Source: Weimeria sp002480925 (GTDB lineage Bacteria; Bacillota; Clostridia; Lachnospirales; Lachnospiraceae). From it: DNA of 64,000 nt. Where the stretch lies: assembly GCF_052064335.1 (NCBI RefSeq), contig NZ_JBQHVU010000002.1, forward strand, positions 124,001 through 188,000. The letters are read 5' to 3'. Position numbers and translations under genes: made by a program. Below are positions 25,554-34,731 of this stretch, piece by piece. The notes beneath the pieces are model-generated. The model was given only the letters and a program-made list of their open reading frames with translations. It ran no database searches and was not told where the DNA came from. The stretch's first letter is position 1, and the number at the start of each line of letters is the position of its first letter.

Positions 25554-26822
25554 ATGGCACTAAAGAAGAAGCCGGTCAATGGAATGAAGGACATCCTTCC
25601 CCGTGAGATGGAGATCAGGGATTATGTCACCGGCATTATAAAGGATACCTACAGAAGCTTCGGTTTTACTCCGATAGAGACCCCATGCATGGAGGATATA
25701 AAGAACCTGACAAGCAATCAGGGCGGAGAGAATGAGAAGCTTATCTTCAAGGTCCTTAAGAGAGGAGAGAAGCTTAACTTAACAGACGCTAAGAGTGATC
25801 TCGATGTAAGCGATCTGGGTATGAGATATGATCTGACTCTCCCGCTCTCCAGATTCTATGCGAATAATGAGAACGAGCTTCCAAGTCCCTTCAAGGCACT
25901 TCAGATCGGAAATGTATGGAGGGCTGACAGACCACAGAGAGGCAGATACAGACAGTTCACCCAGTGTGATATCGATATACTCGGAGAGCCTACGAATCTG
26001 GCTGAAATAGAGCTGATCCTTGCAACGACCACCTGTCTTGACAGGATAGGTTTTCATGGCTTTGAGATAAGGATCAACGAAAGAAGGATTCTCCGCGCCA
26101 TGGCAGACTACTGCGGCTTTTCGGAGGATCGCTTCGACTCCCTTTTCATCACCCTTGACAAAATGGACAAGATCGGTCAGGACGGTGTGAGGGAGGAGCT
26201 TATAGAGGAGGGATTCCCTGAGGAGTCTGTAGACAAATATCTTTCCATCTTCAAGGAACTTGAAGGAAAGACCGATGTAGCTTCTGGTATGAAGACCCTT
26301 ACATCACTTATAGGGTCAGCACTTGATCCTTCGGTTGCTGCTTCGATGACAGAGATCTCGGAGGCCGTAAACGAATGTAAGAGCGCAGACTTTGAGCTTG
26401 TATTTGATCCGACACTGGTAAGAGGAATGGGATACTATACTGGTACTATCTTTGAGATAGCCATACCTGAGTTCGGAGGCAGCTGCGGAGGCGGCGGCAG
26501 ATATGACCATATGGTCGGACGCTTTGCCGGACATGATGTGGCGGCCTGCGGATTCTCGATAGGCTTCGAGAGGATCATAATGCTTCTTCTTGAGCAGGGC
26601 TTTGAGATACCTGGCAGGGAGAAGACAGCATTTCTCCTTGACAAGAAGCTTTCAGGAGACAAGCTTACAGAGGTCATGAAGCAGGCAGCAGCCCTGAGAG
26701 AGGACGGGCAGACCGTACTTATAGAGAGGATGAAGAAGAATAAAAAGTTCCAGAAGGAAGGACTTATTTCCTCAGGCTATACTCAGATAAAGGAGTTCTA
26801 TAATGACACAGCAAAGGACTGA
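25554..26822 (+). CDS. hisS: Histidine--tRNA ligase
   Basis: 422 residues from ATG 25554, chosen for the SD AGGAGGAAAGACA directly upstream. Class II motifs: motif 2 around FRADRPQRGRYRQFTQCDIDILG-like sequence (here NVWRADRPQRGRYRQF, about 122-137), and the His signatures LVRGMGYYTGTIFEI (near 288) and GGGGRYD (near 316). It charges tRNA-His. It overlaps aspS by 20 bp, a common pair. The C-terminal anticodon-binding domain is present though short. No T-box leader is visible in the 70 bp upstream. Confidence 0.95.
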   Translation: MALKKKPVNGMKDILPREMEIRDYVTGIIKDTYRSFGFTPIETPCMEDIKNLTSNQGGENEKLIFKVLKRGEKLNLTDAKSDLDVSDLGMRYDLTLPLSRFYANNENELPSPFKALQIGNVWRADRPQRGRYRQFTQCDIDILGEPTNLAEIELILATTTCLDRIGFHGFEIRINERRILRAMADYCGFSEDRFDSLFITLDKMDKIGQDGVREELIEEGFPEESVDKYLSIFKELEGKTDVASGMKTLTSLIGSALDPSVAASMTEISEAVNECKSADFELVFDPTLVRGMGYYTGTIFEIAIPEFGGSCGGGGRYDHMVGRFAGHDVAACGFSIGFERIIMLLLEQGFEIPGREKTAFLLDKKLSGDKLTEVMKQAAALREDGQTVLIERMKKNKKFQKEGLISSGYTQIKEFYNDTAKD

Positions 26823-28575
26823 TAATTGCGGCGAGCTAAGGTTAAAGGATGTCGGAAGGGAGGTTACTCTCTGCGGCTGGCTTGAAAATGACAGGGAGGT
26901 AGGAAGCAATCTTTCTTTTATAGTGCTTAGAGACTTCTATGGCATAACCCAGATCACGGCGGATACCGAGGAGATGGTAAAGGCCTTTGCCGCCATCAAT
27001 AAGGAATCGACTATTAGGGTAGAGGGAACCGTAAGAGAGAGAAGCTCCAAGAACCCTAAGCTTCCTACGGGTGATATAGAGGTGGTGCCGACAAAGGTCA
27101 CTGTCCTCGGAAAATGTACCCATGAGGCTCTTCCATTTGAGATAAATCACAGCAGGGAGGCTGATGAGAGCGCAAGGCTTAAGTACCGTTATCTCGATCT
27201 GAGAAACCCTGAGGTAAAGAATAACATAATACTGAGGAGCAAGGTGGTAAGGGCTCTGCGTCAGGCTATGGAGGACCATGGCTTCATAGAGATCACTACA
27301 CCTATTCTCACAGCTTCATCTCCTGAGGGAGCAAGGGATTATCTGGTTCCGGCCAGAAAGCATCCGGGCACCTTTTATGCCCTTCCTCAGGCTCCTCAGC
27401 AGTTCAAGCAGCTCCTTATGGTATCAGGAATAGACCGCTACTTCCAGATAGCGCCATGCTTCCGTGATGAGGACGCCAGAGGCGACAGATCTCCGGGAGA
27501 ATTCTACCAGCTCGATATGGAGATGTCCTTTGCTAGTCAGGAGGATGTCTTCGATGTGATAGAGGATGTGCTTCCGCCTGTGTTCGAGAAGTTCGGCACC
27601 TACAGCAGATCGAGCAAGGCTCCTTTTGTCCGTATCCCTTACCTTCAGGCACTTGAGAAATACGGAACTGACAAACCTGATCTCCGTATCGATCTTACAG
27701 CTGCCGATGCGACTGAGCTTATGAAGGGGACCGGCTTCGGCCCGTTTGAAGAGGACGGGGCAGTGGTAAAGGCATGCGTGATCAGCGATTTCCATCAGAG
27801 CAGGAAGTTTATCGACAAATGCTGTGATCAGGTAGAGGTAATAAGCGGCGCTAAGCCATACTGGTTCAGAGTAGATGAGAACGGTGAGATATCGGGCGGT
27901 ATCTCCAAGTTCGTAAAGCCGTCATCCGATCGGATAAAGGAGGCGCTTGGACTTTCAGAGGATACCCTTGTGGTACTTTCAGCAGGAAAGAAGACCCAGG
28001 CCATAAAGACCATAGGTTCAGTGATCAAGATATTCGGAGAGAATGTACCTGGGCATATGGACAAGGAACAGTACCAGTTCCTGTGGATAGTGGATTTCCC
28101 TATGTATGAGATCGGTGAAGAATCCGGCGAGCTCGAGTTCTGCCACAATCCTTTCTCTATGCCTAAGGGAGGACTTGATACTCTTGAAAAGGCAGCAGCA
28201 GGAGAGATAGATCCTCTTACTATCACAGCCGATCAGTATGATCTGGTAGTCAACGGAGTCGAGCTTTCCTCAGGAGCAGTAAGAAACCATGATCCTGAGA
28301 TAATGGTAAAGGCCTTTGAGCTTGTAAACCTGAGTGAGGACGATGTCAGAGCCAAGTTCCCGGCGCTTTACAATGCCTTCAGCTATGGAGCACCTCCTCA
28401 TGCAGGAATAGCTCCTGGTGTCGACCGCATGGTCATGCTGCTTGCCGGAGAGGATTCGATCAGGGAGATCATTCCTTTCCCTATGAATAAGAATGCGATG
28501 GATCTGATGATGGGTGCTCCTGGAAAGGTAACGGACGCCCAGCTTAAAGAGCTTCATATTAAGATTGATGAATAA
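26803..28575 (+). CDS. aspS: Aspartate--tRNA ligase
   Basis: 590 residues, the usual bacterial AspRS length with N-terminal OB domain, class II core and GAD insertion. Motifs: GWLENDREVGSNLSFIVLRD (about 21), FRDEDARGDRSPGEFYQLD (motif 2, about 222), GAPPHAGIAPGVDRMVMLL (motif 3, about 530). It starts inside the end of hisS, so translation is probably coupled. Whether it also charges tRNA-Asn cannot be decided here. Confidence 0.96.
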   Translation: MTQQRTDNCGELRLKDVGREVTLCGWLENDREVGSNLSFIVLRDFYGITQITADTEEMVKAFAAINKESTIRVEGTVRERSSKNPKLPTGDIEVVPTKVTVLGKCTHEALPFEINHSREADESARLKYRYLDLRNPEVKNNIILRSKVVRALRQAMEDHGFIEITTPILTASSPEGARDYLVPARKHPGTFYALPQAPQQFKQLLMVSGIDRYFQIAPCFRDEDARGDRSPGEFYQLDMEMSFASQEDVFDVIEDVLPPVFEKFGTYSRSSKAPFVRIPYLQALEKYGTDKPDLRIDLTAADATELMKGTGFGPFEEDGAVVKACVISDFHQSRKFIDKCCDQVEVISGAKPYWFRVDENGEISGGISKFVKPSSDRIKEALGLSEDTLVVLSAGKKTQAIKTIGSVIKIFGENVPGHMDKEQYQFLWIVDFPMYEIGEESGELEFCHNPFSMPKGGLDTLEKAAAGEIDPLTITADQYDLVVNGVELSSGAVRNHDPEIMVKAFELVNLSEDDVRAKFPALYNAFSYGAPPHAGIAPGVDRMVMLLAGEDSIREIIPFPMNKNAMDLMMGAPGKVTDAQLKELHIKIDE

Positions 28576-28591
28576 GGATCGGAGCACGAAT

Positions 28592-29296
28592 ATGGAAAAT
28601 GAATTTCATTTCAATAAGCAGGAAAAGAAGTTTTTAAAGGAGTTCCCGGGAATGCTCGTGATATTCCAGGTGCTTGACGGGATGGATAAGGTTGTGCTGG
28701 CAAGCGATCAGATGCTTGCCGAGCTCAATCTGACATTTCCGGAGCTTCAGATCTACTTTGTGAACGGATACAAGCCGGTGGTCAGATATACCTCGCCAGA
28801 GGGCGAGACAAGGGTCTTCATGGGAAAGGAGACCAGCCAGAAGAGAAAGCACTGTGTGCTGCGCTATGTGACCTATGCTGATGTGACAGGACTTTTCCTC
28901 CGTCTGGACAAGTATGATCAGATGGAGGGAGATCTTCACTCTGACAGCTTCTATAAGGAGATACTTGACAGTATTGATGTAGGAGTTTTCTGGAAGGATG
29001 AAAAGGGCCGCTTTACTGGTGTAAACAGGGCCTTCCTTGAAACATATGGATTCGAAAAGGAAGAGGATGTGGTAGGAAAGACTGATGAGGATATGGGATG
29101 GCACAGCTCACCGGAGGTTTTCGCCGGAGAAGAAGAAAAGGTGCTCTCCGGTCAGAAGAGCACCCTTGTGACTACCAAAAACCTGATTCAGGGACGCGAG
29201 CGGGATATCGCTGCCAGCAAGGCTCCGCTCTATGATAAGAACGGAAATGTCTGTGGCCTGGTAGGCTCATTTGTAGATATCACTCCCCTGCTGTAG
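28592..29296 (+). CDS. Stand-alone PAS domain protein
   Basis: 234 residues from ATG 28592 (CGGAG 8 bp upstream); an in-frame ATG at 28568 overlapping aspS is less likely. A PAS domain spans about 122-234: IDVGVFWKDEKGRFTGVNRAF, then YGFEKEEDVVGKTDEDMGW and a final DKNGNVCGLVGSFVDITPLL. The first 120 residues may form a degenerate PAS-like sensor. There is no GGDEF, kinase or other output domain, so it would act through a partner protein. 16 bp after aspS, so probably in the same transcript. Ligand unknown. Confidence 0.75.
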   Translation: MENEFHFNKQEKKFLKEFPGMLVIFQVLDGMDKVVLASDQMLAELNLTFPELQIYFVNGYKPVVRYTSPEGETRVFMGKETSQKRKHCVLRYVTYADVTGLFLRLDKYDQMEGDLHSDSFYKEILDSIDVGVFWKDEKGRFTGVNRAFLETYGFEKEEDVVGKTDEDMGWHSSPEVFAGEEEKVLSGQKSTLVTTKNLIQGRERDIAASKAPLYDKNGNVCGLVGSFVDITPLL

Positions 29297-29305
29297 AGCA
29301 AATGA

Positions 29306-29818
29306 TCATCTGGCATAGAGCCCCTCGATCTCACCTATATAAATAGTATGGTCATTGCCATCGGCATACCATTTTTCTCTGATGCCTTCCGGAAGCTTTT
29401 CGGAAGGCAGTTCTATTTCTGCCATTTTCCTGCAGAGTATGATGAAATTTCCCTCGTCGATATAAGGTATTCCATCCTTTTTTCCGATAGTAAGTCCGGC
29501 TGTCTTTATCTTGTCCTCGTCGTGACCGGAGACAGCTCCTAAGTATTTAAGTACATTCTTGTACTTTGACTCATCGGAGTTGAAAAAGGTAAGTGAGAAC
29601 GAATCGCCCTTATCTAGAAGTTCCTTTGTGTAGCGGCTTTTCCTTACATAGACTGTCACGACATTTTTGCCCCAGAGCACGCCTACGCCGCCCCAGCTGA
29701 CTGTCATAGAGTTCACACGGTCGCCGTCGCATGAGGTCAGGGCAGCCCAGTCGCTTCCTATAAGTCTGAAAGGATTGAAATCTGTTGTATTGATATCCAG
29801 GTCCTGAAATGAATGCAT
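29306..29818 (-). CDS. Flavin reductase-like domain protein
   Basis: 170 residues, of the FMN-binding split-barrel flavin reductase family. The motif NSMTVSWGGVGVLWGK (about 37) and the run VVTVYVRKSRYTKELLDKGDSFSLTFF-type sequence (start VVTVYVRKSRYT near 54) are typical. Such proteins bind FMN and reduce flavins or act as small oxidoreductases. SD AAGGAGGAAAAATA precedes ATG 29818. It has its own promoter downstream of the small-RNA terminator. It converges with the PAS gene with only 9 bp between stops and no visible terminator. Confidence 0.85.
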   Translation of the reverse strand: MHSFQDLDINTTDFNPFRLIGSDWAALTSCDGDRVNSMTVSWGGVGVLWGKNVVTVYVRKSRYTKELLDKGDSFSLTFFNSDESKYKNVLKYLGAVSGHDEDKIKTAGLTIGKKDGIPYIDEGNFIILCRKMAEIELPSEKLPEGIREKWYADGNDHTIYIGEIEGLYAR

Positions 29819-29841
29819 TATTTTTCCTCCTTGTCATATTT

Positions 29842-29870
29842 ATTATATACTACATAAATGTCTCTTTCAA
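29842..29870 (-). promoter_or_regulatory. Promoter of the flavin reductase gene
   Basis: On the minus strand: TTGAAA (29870-29865), 17-bp spacer, TATAAT (29847-29842), about 23 bp before the start codon. It lies just after the terminator of the candidate small RNA. Confidence 0.8.
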
Positions 29871-29871
29871 C

Positions 29872-29976
29872 AAAAAAGGAAGCATCCTGGGGAAGGATGC
29901 TTTCAAAAGGGGGGTTATAAAAATATAAAAGGGGAAATGATCTAAGGAATTTTAAAGGGGGTTCATTCCTTAAGTC
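29872..29976 (-). ncRNA. Candidate small RNA with C-rich seed regions
   Basis: A complete small unit on the minus strand without an ORF. Promoter TTGCCT (30011-30006), 17-bp spacer, TATACT (29988-29983); expected start near 29976; terminator hairpin AGCATCCT/AGGATGCT (29901-29881) followed by a C-C and six T. The RNA would be about 105 bases, with a 5' hairpin (AAGGAAT/ATTCCTT) and three single-stranded C-runs followed by T (CCCCCTTT, CCCCTTTT, CCCCCCTTTT) plus a CCCC terminator loop. Such C-rich seeds pair with Shine-Dalgarno sequences in sRNAs of RsaE/FsrA type. It could also be a leader/attenuator of the flavin reductase gene. Confidence 0.55.
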
Positions 29977-30130
29977 TCTTATAGTATAATACGGATTCTG
30001 TTTTCAGGCAATAGTCAAACCGACAGTATTAACAAAAAAGTGACTGCATTTTTGTAGAAATATACCAAAACATATGTACAGCATGACTGATATAGTGATT
30101 TTTTTATAAAAAAGAGTTACAATGTAGCCT

Positions 30131-31627
30131 ATGATAGATTCAGAGAGCTTAATAAAAGACCTGATAGCAAAAAGGGAGCTGCGAGTGACCCTGTCGGCTA
30201 TCAGAGGATATATAAGAGAGGGAGATAAGAGCCTGGCAGCAGGGATTTCAGAGGATAAGGACTGCCTTGATGCATTGAGATCCGCCCTTGATTCTTCTGA
30301 CCCTAAAGAGAGAAAGTCGGCTGTTCTTCTTATTGGAGAGCTTCCTCTAGGCAAAGATCTGGCTGCATCATTTTTGAAGGCTCTTATGACAGGTTACGGT
30401 AAGGAGAGAACCCTTTTTGTAAGGGAAAGCTATCTGAAGTCGATAAGAGCCTTATCAGACATAAGTCCACTTGGAACGGATGATCTAAGGACCCTTAGAG
30501 CAAGGCTTGTTCAGATAGATAGCGGTTCATTTACTGAGGAGGATATGAAGCATATTCTCTCAGAGAGAAAGCAGCTCATACAGATCCCCGGCATGGCCGA
30601 AAAGAGAGAGGCGGCAGAGTTTGTGGAGCCGGAGTCGGCAGGACTTTTTCTGCTTCCTGTAAAGGGTCTCTATCAGCCACTGAAAGAGGAGCTCATGAGC
30701 AGAGGCATAGACAAGGGCTATTCGTCCGCCGGAGTCCTTGTAGCTGCTTCTAATGCAGAAAAGGTAAGGGACTGCAGGCTTTACCAGAGCTTCTGGTACC
30801 GGATAAGAGGGCGCTTCTCAGGGAAGACAGAGACGCTTTCAGATGAGATCAGGGACAGCGGTCTGCCTGATCTTCTCCGGAGCGCATATAAGAGCAGGGT
30901 CGTTTCAATAAGGATAAATGTGCATCAGAGAAAGGATGGCAGCTCCTCTGCTTCAAGGCGCTTTGCTCCGGAGCTTTTATATCTGCTGAGAGGAAGGGCT
31001 GTAAACACAGCTCCCTATGATCTGACACTTCATTTCCTCCCCAGAAGGTCAGGGGGCTTAATCCTCTTTGCAGATCCTGCCGGGGCCAGGGATCAGCGCT
31101 TTTCATATGTGAGGGAAAGACTTTCTACATCCATGCAGCCTGTAAAGGCAGCTATAATGGTTTATCTGGTAAGAAAATATCTCCATCAGGATGCAAGGGT
31201 GTTTGATCCGTTCTCAGGGAACGGGACCTTATTACTGGAAAGGGATCAGTATCTTACGACAAGGGTTATGTTTGCGGCAGATACAAATCCGCTGGCTATT
31301 AGGGCCGGAGAGGAGAATGCCCGGCTAAAGGGCAGGAGGGTGTACTTTGTAAGGAGGAGCGCATTTACATTTGAAAGCGACAGACCCTTTGATGAGATCA
31401 TTTCCGAGCTTCCGGATCTCTACGAGAAGAGTGATGCGGACAGGGATGAATTCTATACAATGACAGGGGAGACTATGGAAAGGCTGCTCGCGCCAAAAGG
31501 AAGAGCCTTCCTTCTGGCTGGAGGCAATGAGATAAAGGCTATGATCAGAAAAAGCGGTAGTCTATCCTTCCTCGAGGAGATTCCCTTTGATGACAGAAGA
31601 AGTATTTACGTAATAGAACGGATTTAG
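30131..31627 (+). CDS. Putative RNA methyltransferase with N-terminal HEAT-like helices
   Basis: 498 residues. The C-terminal 180 residues form a Rossmann methyltransferase of the UPF0020/RlmL-TrmN kind: ARVFDPFSGNGTLLLERD (motif I, about 357), MFAADTNPLAIRAGEENA (about 382), and FDEIISELPDLYEKSD (about 422). The NPP[FY] tetrapeptide expected at the last site is replaced by SELP, which would affect base binding. The first 100 residues look like helical HEAT-type repeats, unusual for this family. A THUMP domain is not obvious. There is no SD at ATG 30131, and a possible -10 (TACAAT, 30118-30123) lies 7 bp upstream. The downstream gene starts 2 bp after its stop. Confidence 0.7.
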   Translation: MIDSESLIKDLIAKRELRVTLSAIRGYIREGDKSLAAGISEDKDCLDALRSALDSSDPKERKSAVLLIGELPLGKDLAASFLKALMTGYGKERTLFVRESYLKSIRALSDISPLGTDDLRTLRARLVQIDSGSFTEEDMKHILSERKQLIQIPGMAEKREAAEFVEPESAGLFLLPVKGLYQPLKEELMSRGIDKGYSSAGVLVAASNAEKVRDCRLYQSFWYRIRGRFSGKTETLSDEIRDSGLPDLLRSAYKSRVVSIRINVHQRKDGSSSASRRFAPELLYLLRGRAVNTAPYDLTLHFLPRRSGGLILFADPAGARDQRFSYVRERLSTSMQPVKAAIMVYLVRKYLHQDARVFDPFSGNGTLLLERDQYLTTRVMFAADTNPLAIRAGEENARLKGRRVYFVRRSAFTFESDRPFDEIISELPDLYEKSDADRDEFYTMTGETMERLLAPKGRAFLLAGGNEIKAMIRKSGSLSFLEEIPFDDRRSIYVIERI

Positions 31628-31629
31628 TA

Positions 31630-34188
31630 ATGTGGGATTCAAAGACAAACAGACAGAAGGCAATAGAGATAATAAAGGAGCTGTTAAGGACCTACTCTCT
31701 TTCAGGACTGCTGGCTGATGTGAGCGGGGATGTATATCTGTCGTATTTTACAGATATGGATGTCCAGACCCGCTTTTATGAGGAGGTTGACAGGAGAACG
31801 ATAGAAGGGATAAGGTCCGGCTTCAGCGATTATGAGTCGACGGATGTGACAGACAGGAGCTTTAAGGATGTTTTTCTAAGGACCATAGCTGTAAGGGATC
31901 AGGAGGGCAGGGTAAGAGCCTATATGTTCCTTATTGGACCTGACAGGGACGACTCCTGCGACCAGGCTACAAAGGTGCTTAAGGATATCCTCTCCATGTT
32001 TGCAGACGCAGGAGAGGAGCTTAGGAGAAGTGCCGAAAAGGAGGAAAAGGAAGTCTCGGATTCCAGCCGACTGGCCCGTGAAAGGAGATACTACAGGAAT
32101 CTTTCTCTGTTACTGGGCGATACAGTGACGGATACGGATAAGGGCGATCCTGTGGAGAGGATAGTAAAGAGGATAGGCACATGTGTAAGCTTTGACAGAG
32201 CTATGCTTATTAGCTTAAGAGATGGGCAGATAAAGGACATAAAGGAATATGTCTCATCAGGACACGACTTAAGGGACCGCCTGTACGGGCTTGAGGCCTC
32301 TCTGCTTTCCTTCCTTGACGGAAAGGATTATACCATCTCATCTGATTCTCTTGTATCCGAAAGGATAAAGGGTCTTCTGGAAAAGCTTGGGATTTCTGCC
32401 GCTATATTTTGCTGCCTTGATAAGAGCAGTGATGGGACTGACTATTTGTGCCTTGCAAGCCTTGAGGGTGAGCGTATCTTCGGAAGTGATGAGATAGACT
32501 TTGTAAATGATGCCATTCGAATACTTAAGCTTAAGAGAAGGGAAAGCTCTCTTTCTTCCCTGCTCAGGGGATCGAATGATTTTATCAGGACCTTTTATGA
32601 CAGCATGCGCTTTGCAGTCGCTATCTTTGATGACAAGACCAAGGAGCTCATCTACAGAAACAGGGCATGCGAGGAGATATTTTCTGATCCGATAAATGAG
32701 GAGCTTTTCAGGAGGAGATTCGTGATCGGGGACTCAGGTGCAGAGGCTGCAAGGGCTCCCAAGGAATTTGCCTCTGCTGGGAGCGGAGATGTCTATCTGG
32801 TATATACTACGATAGCTGCCTGGCAGGACGGCTCTACTGTTGATGTCTATACTATTAACGATATCACTCAGCAGAAGCAGTATCAGAAGAGGATAAAGGA
32901 GTCGGCCGATCTCGACGACCTTACAGGTCTTTACAACCGCCACAGATTCCATCTGGATTTCGCTACCTGCATAGATGATGCCTCTGTAAGCAGGGAGCAG
33001 GGTACTCTTATCTTTGTGGATCTCGATGACTTTAATGCCTTAAATGATGGTCTGGGCCATGTGCTTGCAGACAGGTTCTTAAAGAAGGCAGCCTGGTCCA
33101 TCCAGCAGGCAGTAAAGAAATATGCCCAGTGCTATCGCCTCGGCGGTGACCAGTTCGCTGTTTTAGTGCCTTATTCAAGCCATGAAAATCTGGAGCAGAT
33201 AACCGCTGATATTAGAGAACGATTCGAAAGGCCCTTCTCACTTGATGATAATGAATACTATTGTACGGCCTGTATGGGAATAGTAAACTTCCCTGCTGAC
33301 GGCGACAATGAGGATCTCCTGCTCCAGAGAGTAGACTATGCTCTTCATCAGGCCAAGAAGGAAGGCAAGAACAAGACAGAATATTTCTCACATGTATCCT
33401 ACAAGATGCCTGGAGACCGTATAGGCCTGGAGAAGGCCTTGAGAGAGGCTGTGGCCGATGACTGCAGGGAGTTTGTGGTTTACTACCAGCCTGTCGTGGA
33501 GATAAGGAATGGAAGGCCGGTCTGTTGCGGGGCTGAGGCCCTTGTCAGATGGAATTCCAGCAAGCTGGGCTTCATGACTCCTGACAAGTTTATTTCTCTG
33601 GCGGAGTATCTGGGACTTATAGTTCCTATAGATGAGCATGTACTTATCACAGCCACCCGCAAATGTCGCTACTGGAACGATAACGGTCATCCGGACTACA
33701 GAATCAATGTGAACCTGTCGGTCGTCCAGCTCCTTCAGAACGATGTAGTCGATGTGATAGCCAATGCTATAAAGATCACAGGTATAAACCCTGACAATCT
33801 GATCCTTGAGATCACAGAGGGCATGGCGATAAACGATATGGACCATATGAAGGAGGTGCTCACCTCTATCCATGACCTTGGAGTCCGTCTGGCTCTTGAC
33901 GATTTCGGGACGGGCTATTCGTCCCTGTCAAGGATAAAGGATTTCCCTCTTGATGAGATAAAGATTGACCGCTGCTTCGTAAAGGATATAGACAGTGACA
34001 GCTTCTCCGATGCCTTTGTCCGCTCTGTTTCGCAGCTTGCTGATGCTGTGGATATGAACGTCGTAGTCGAGGGAGTGGAGAGAGGACCTCAGAAGGACAA
34101 GCTTCTTGACATGAATATATCCATGATTCAGGGCTTCCTTTTTGACCGTCCGCTGACAGTTGATGAATTTGATAAAAAATATATGTAA
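31630..34188 (+). CDS. GGDEF-EAL cyclic di-GMP protein (probable phosphodiesterase)
   Basis: 852 residues. The first 420 contain probable sensory domains: a GAF-like stretch at about 155-300 and a PAS-like stretch at about 320-415. GGDEF follows (about 430-590) with LDDLTGLYNRHRF but GGDQF in place of GG[DE]EF, so cyclase activity is doubtful. EAL (about 600-850) keeps EALVRW, NVNLSVVQL, LEITEG, DDFGTGYSS, KIDRCFVKD and VVEGVE, the metal and general-base residues, so it should hydrolyse c-di-GMP. No membrane segments are seen. Its start is 2 bp after the methyltransferase stop. Confidence 0.92.
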   Translation: MWDSKTNRQKAIEIIKELLRTYSLSGLLADVSGDVYLSYFTDMDVQTRFYEEVDRRTIEGIRSGFSDYESTDVTDRSFKDVFLRTIAVRDQEGRVRAYMFLIGPDRDDSCDQATKVLKDILSMFADAGEELRRSAEKEEKEVSDSSRLARERRYYRNLSLLLGDTVTDTDKGDPVERIVKRIGTCVSFDRAMLISLRDGQIKDIKEYVSSGHDLRDRLYGLEASLLSFLDGKDYTISSDSLVSERIKGLLEKLGISAAIFCCLDKSSDGTDYLCLASLEGERIFGSDEIDFVNDAIRILKLKRRESSLSSLLRGSNDFIRTFYDSMRFAVAIFDDKTKELIYRNRACEEIFSDPINEELFRRRFVIGDSGAEAARAPKEFASAGSGDVYLVYTTIAAWQDGSTVDVYTINDITQQKQYQKRIKESADLDDLTGLYNRHRFHLDFATCIDDASVSREQGTLIFVDLDDFNALNDGLGHVLADRFLKKAAWSIQQAVKKYAQCYRLGGDQFAVLVPYSSHENLEQITADIRERFERPFSLDDNEYYCTACMGIVNFPADGDNEDLLLQRVDYALHQAKKEGKNKTEYFSHVSYKMPGDRIGLEKALREAVADDCREFVVYYQPVVEIRNGRPVCCGAEALVRWNSSKLGFMTPDKFISLAEYLGLIVPIDEHVLITATRKCRYWNDNGHPDYRINVNLSVVQLLQNDVVDVIANAIKITGINPDNLILEITEGMAINDMDHMKEVLTSIHDLGVRLALDDFGTGYSSLSRIKDFPLDEIKIDRCFVKDIDSDSFSDAFVRSVSQLADAVDMNVVVEGVERGPQKDKLLDMNISMIQGFLFDRPLTVDEFDKKYM

Positions 34189-34204
34189 TTTAGAAAAAAG
34201 GGGT

Positions 34205-34233
34205 TGACAAGTGACCAGTCATTTGGTATCATA
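34205..34233 (+). promoter_or_regulatory. Promoter of tRNA-Leu
   Basis: Perfect TTGACA (34205-34210), 17-bp spacer, TATCAT (34228-34233), 35 bp before the tRNA. Confidence 0.8.
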
Positions 34234-34268
34234 TACATCGTTGTGAGAGCAACAACAACTAAACAGAT

Positions 34269-34352
34269 GCGGAAGTGTCGGAACTGGCAGACGAGCAAGA
34301 CTAAGGATCTTGTGGTAGCAATACTGTGTGGGTTCAAGTCCCATCTTCCGCA
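34269..34352 (+). tRNA. tRNA-Leu, anticodon AAG
   Basis: Acceptor GCGGAAG (34269-34275) pairs with CTTCCGC (34345-34351), discriminator A. The anticodon stem CAAGA/TCTTG holds the loop CTAAGGA with anticodon AAG (reads CTT, and CTC/CTA/CTG to a varying degree if A34 is modified). A long variable arm and GTTCAAGTC T-loop confirm a class II tRNA. Confidence 0.95.
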
Positions 34353-34361
34353 TTAGCTTTT

Positions 34362-34398
34362 TAGAAGAGCTGTCTGATATTATCAGGCAGCTTCTTTT
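34362..34398 (+). terminator. Terminator after tRNA-Leu
   Basis: Imperfect hairpin GAAG-AGCTG-TCTGAT / ATCAGGC-AGCT-TC followed by TTTTTTGC. Confidence 0.8.
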
Positions 34399-34403
34399 TT
34401 GCA

Positions 34404-34431
34404 TAAAAAACCGGGTCCAAGGACCCGGAAC
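34404..34431 (-). terminator. Terminator of the azlCD unit
   Basis: On the minus strand CCGGGTCC, loop TT, GGACCCGG is followed by TTTTTTATG. It lies directly after the azlD stop. Confidence 0.85.
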
Positions 34432-34731
34432 TCATATCAGTCTTTCTACTATAAAGACTGCTGCACAGGCGGCTGCTGCAACGACAGGAAGGCTTTTGCC
34501 CCGAAGACCCAGCGCCACTGCGACAGAAAAGCCTATGACAGCGCTAATAGGGCTTCCTGTCGAGTAAAAGATAGCAGGTATGGTCATCACTGTAAGACAG
34601 GTGTAGGGCACATAATAGAGAAAGCTGTTTATGAACCTGCTCTTTATCGGCTTCTGAAAGAGTGTAAGAGGCAGCATCCTGATCAGATAGGTAGTGACTG
34701 CCATCAGTATTATATATGAGTAGATCTTCAT
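34432..34731 (-). CDS. azlD: Branched-chain amino acid exporter small subunit AzlD
   Basis: 99 residues with three or four membrane segments. The start (IYSYIILMAVTTYLIRMLPLTLF) with the TYxxRxxP pattern is typical of AzlD. It forms an exporter with AzlC for leucine-type amino acids or analogues. Its ATG overlaps the azlC stop by 4 bp. Confidence 0.88.
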   Translation of the reverse strand: MKIYSYIILMAVTTYLIRMLPLTLFQKPIKSRFINSFLYYVPYTCLTVMTIPAIFYSTGSPISAVIGFSVAVALGLRGKSLPVVAAAACAAVFIVERLI

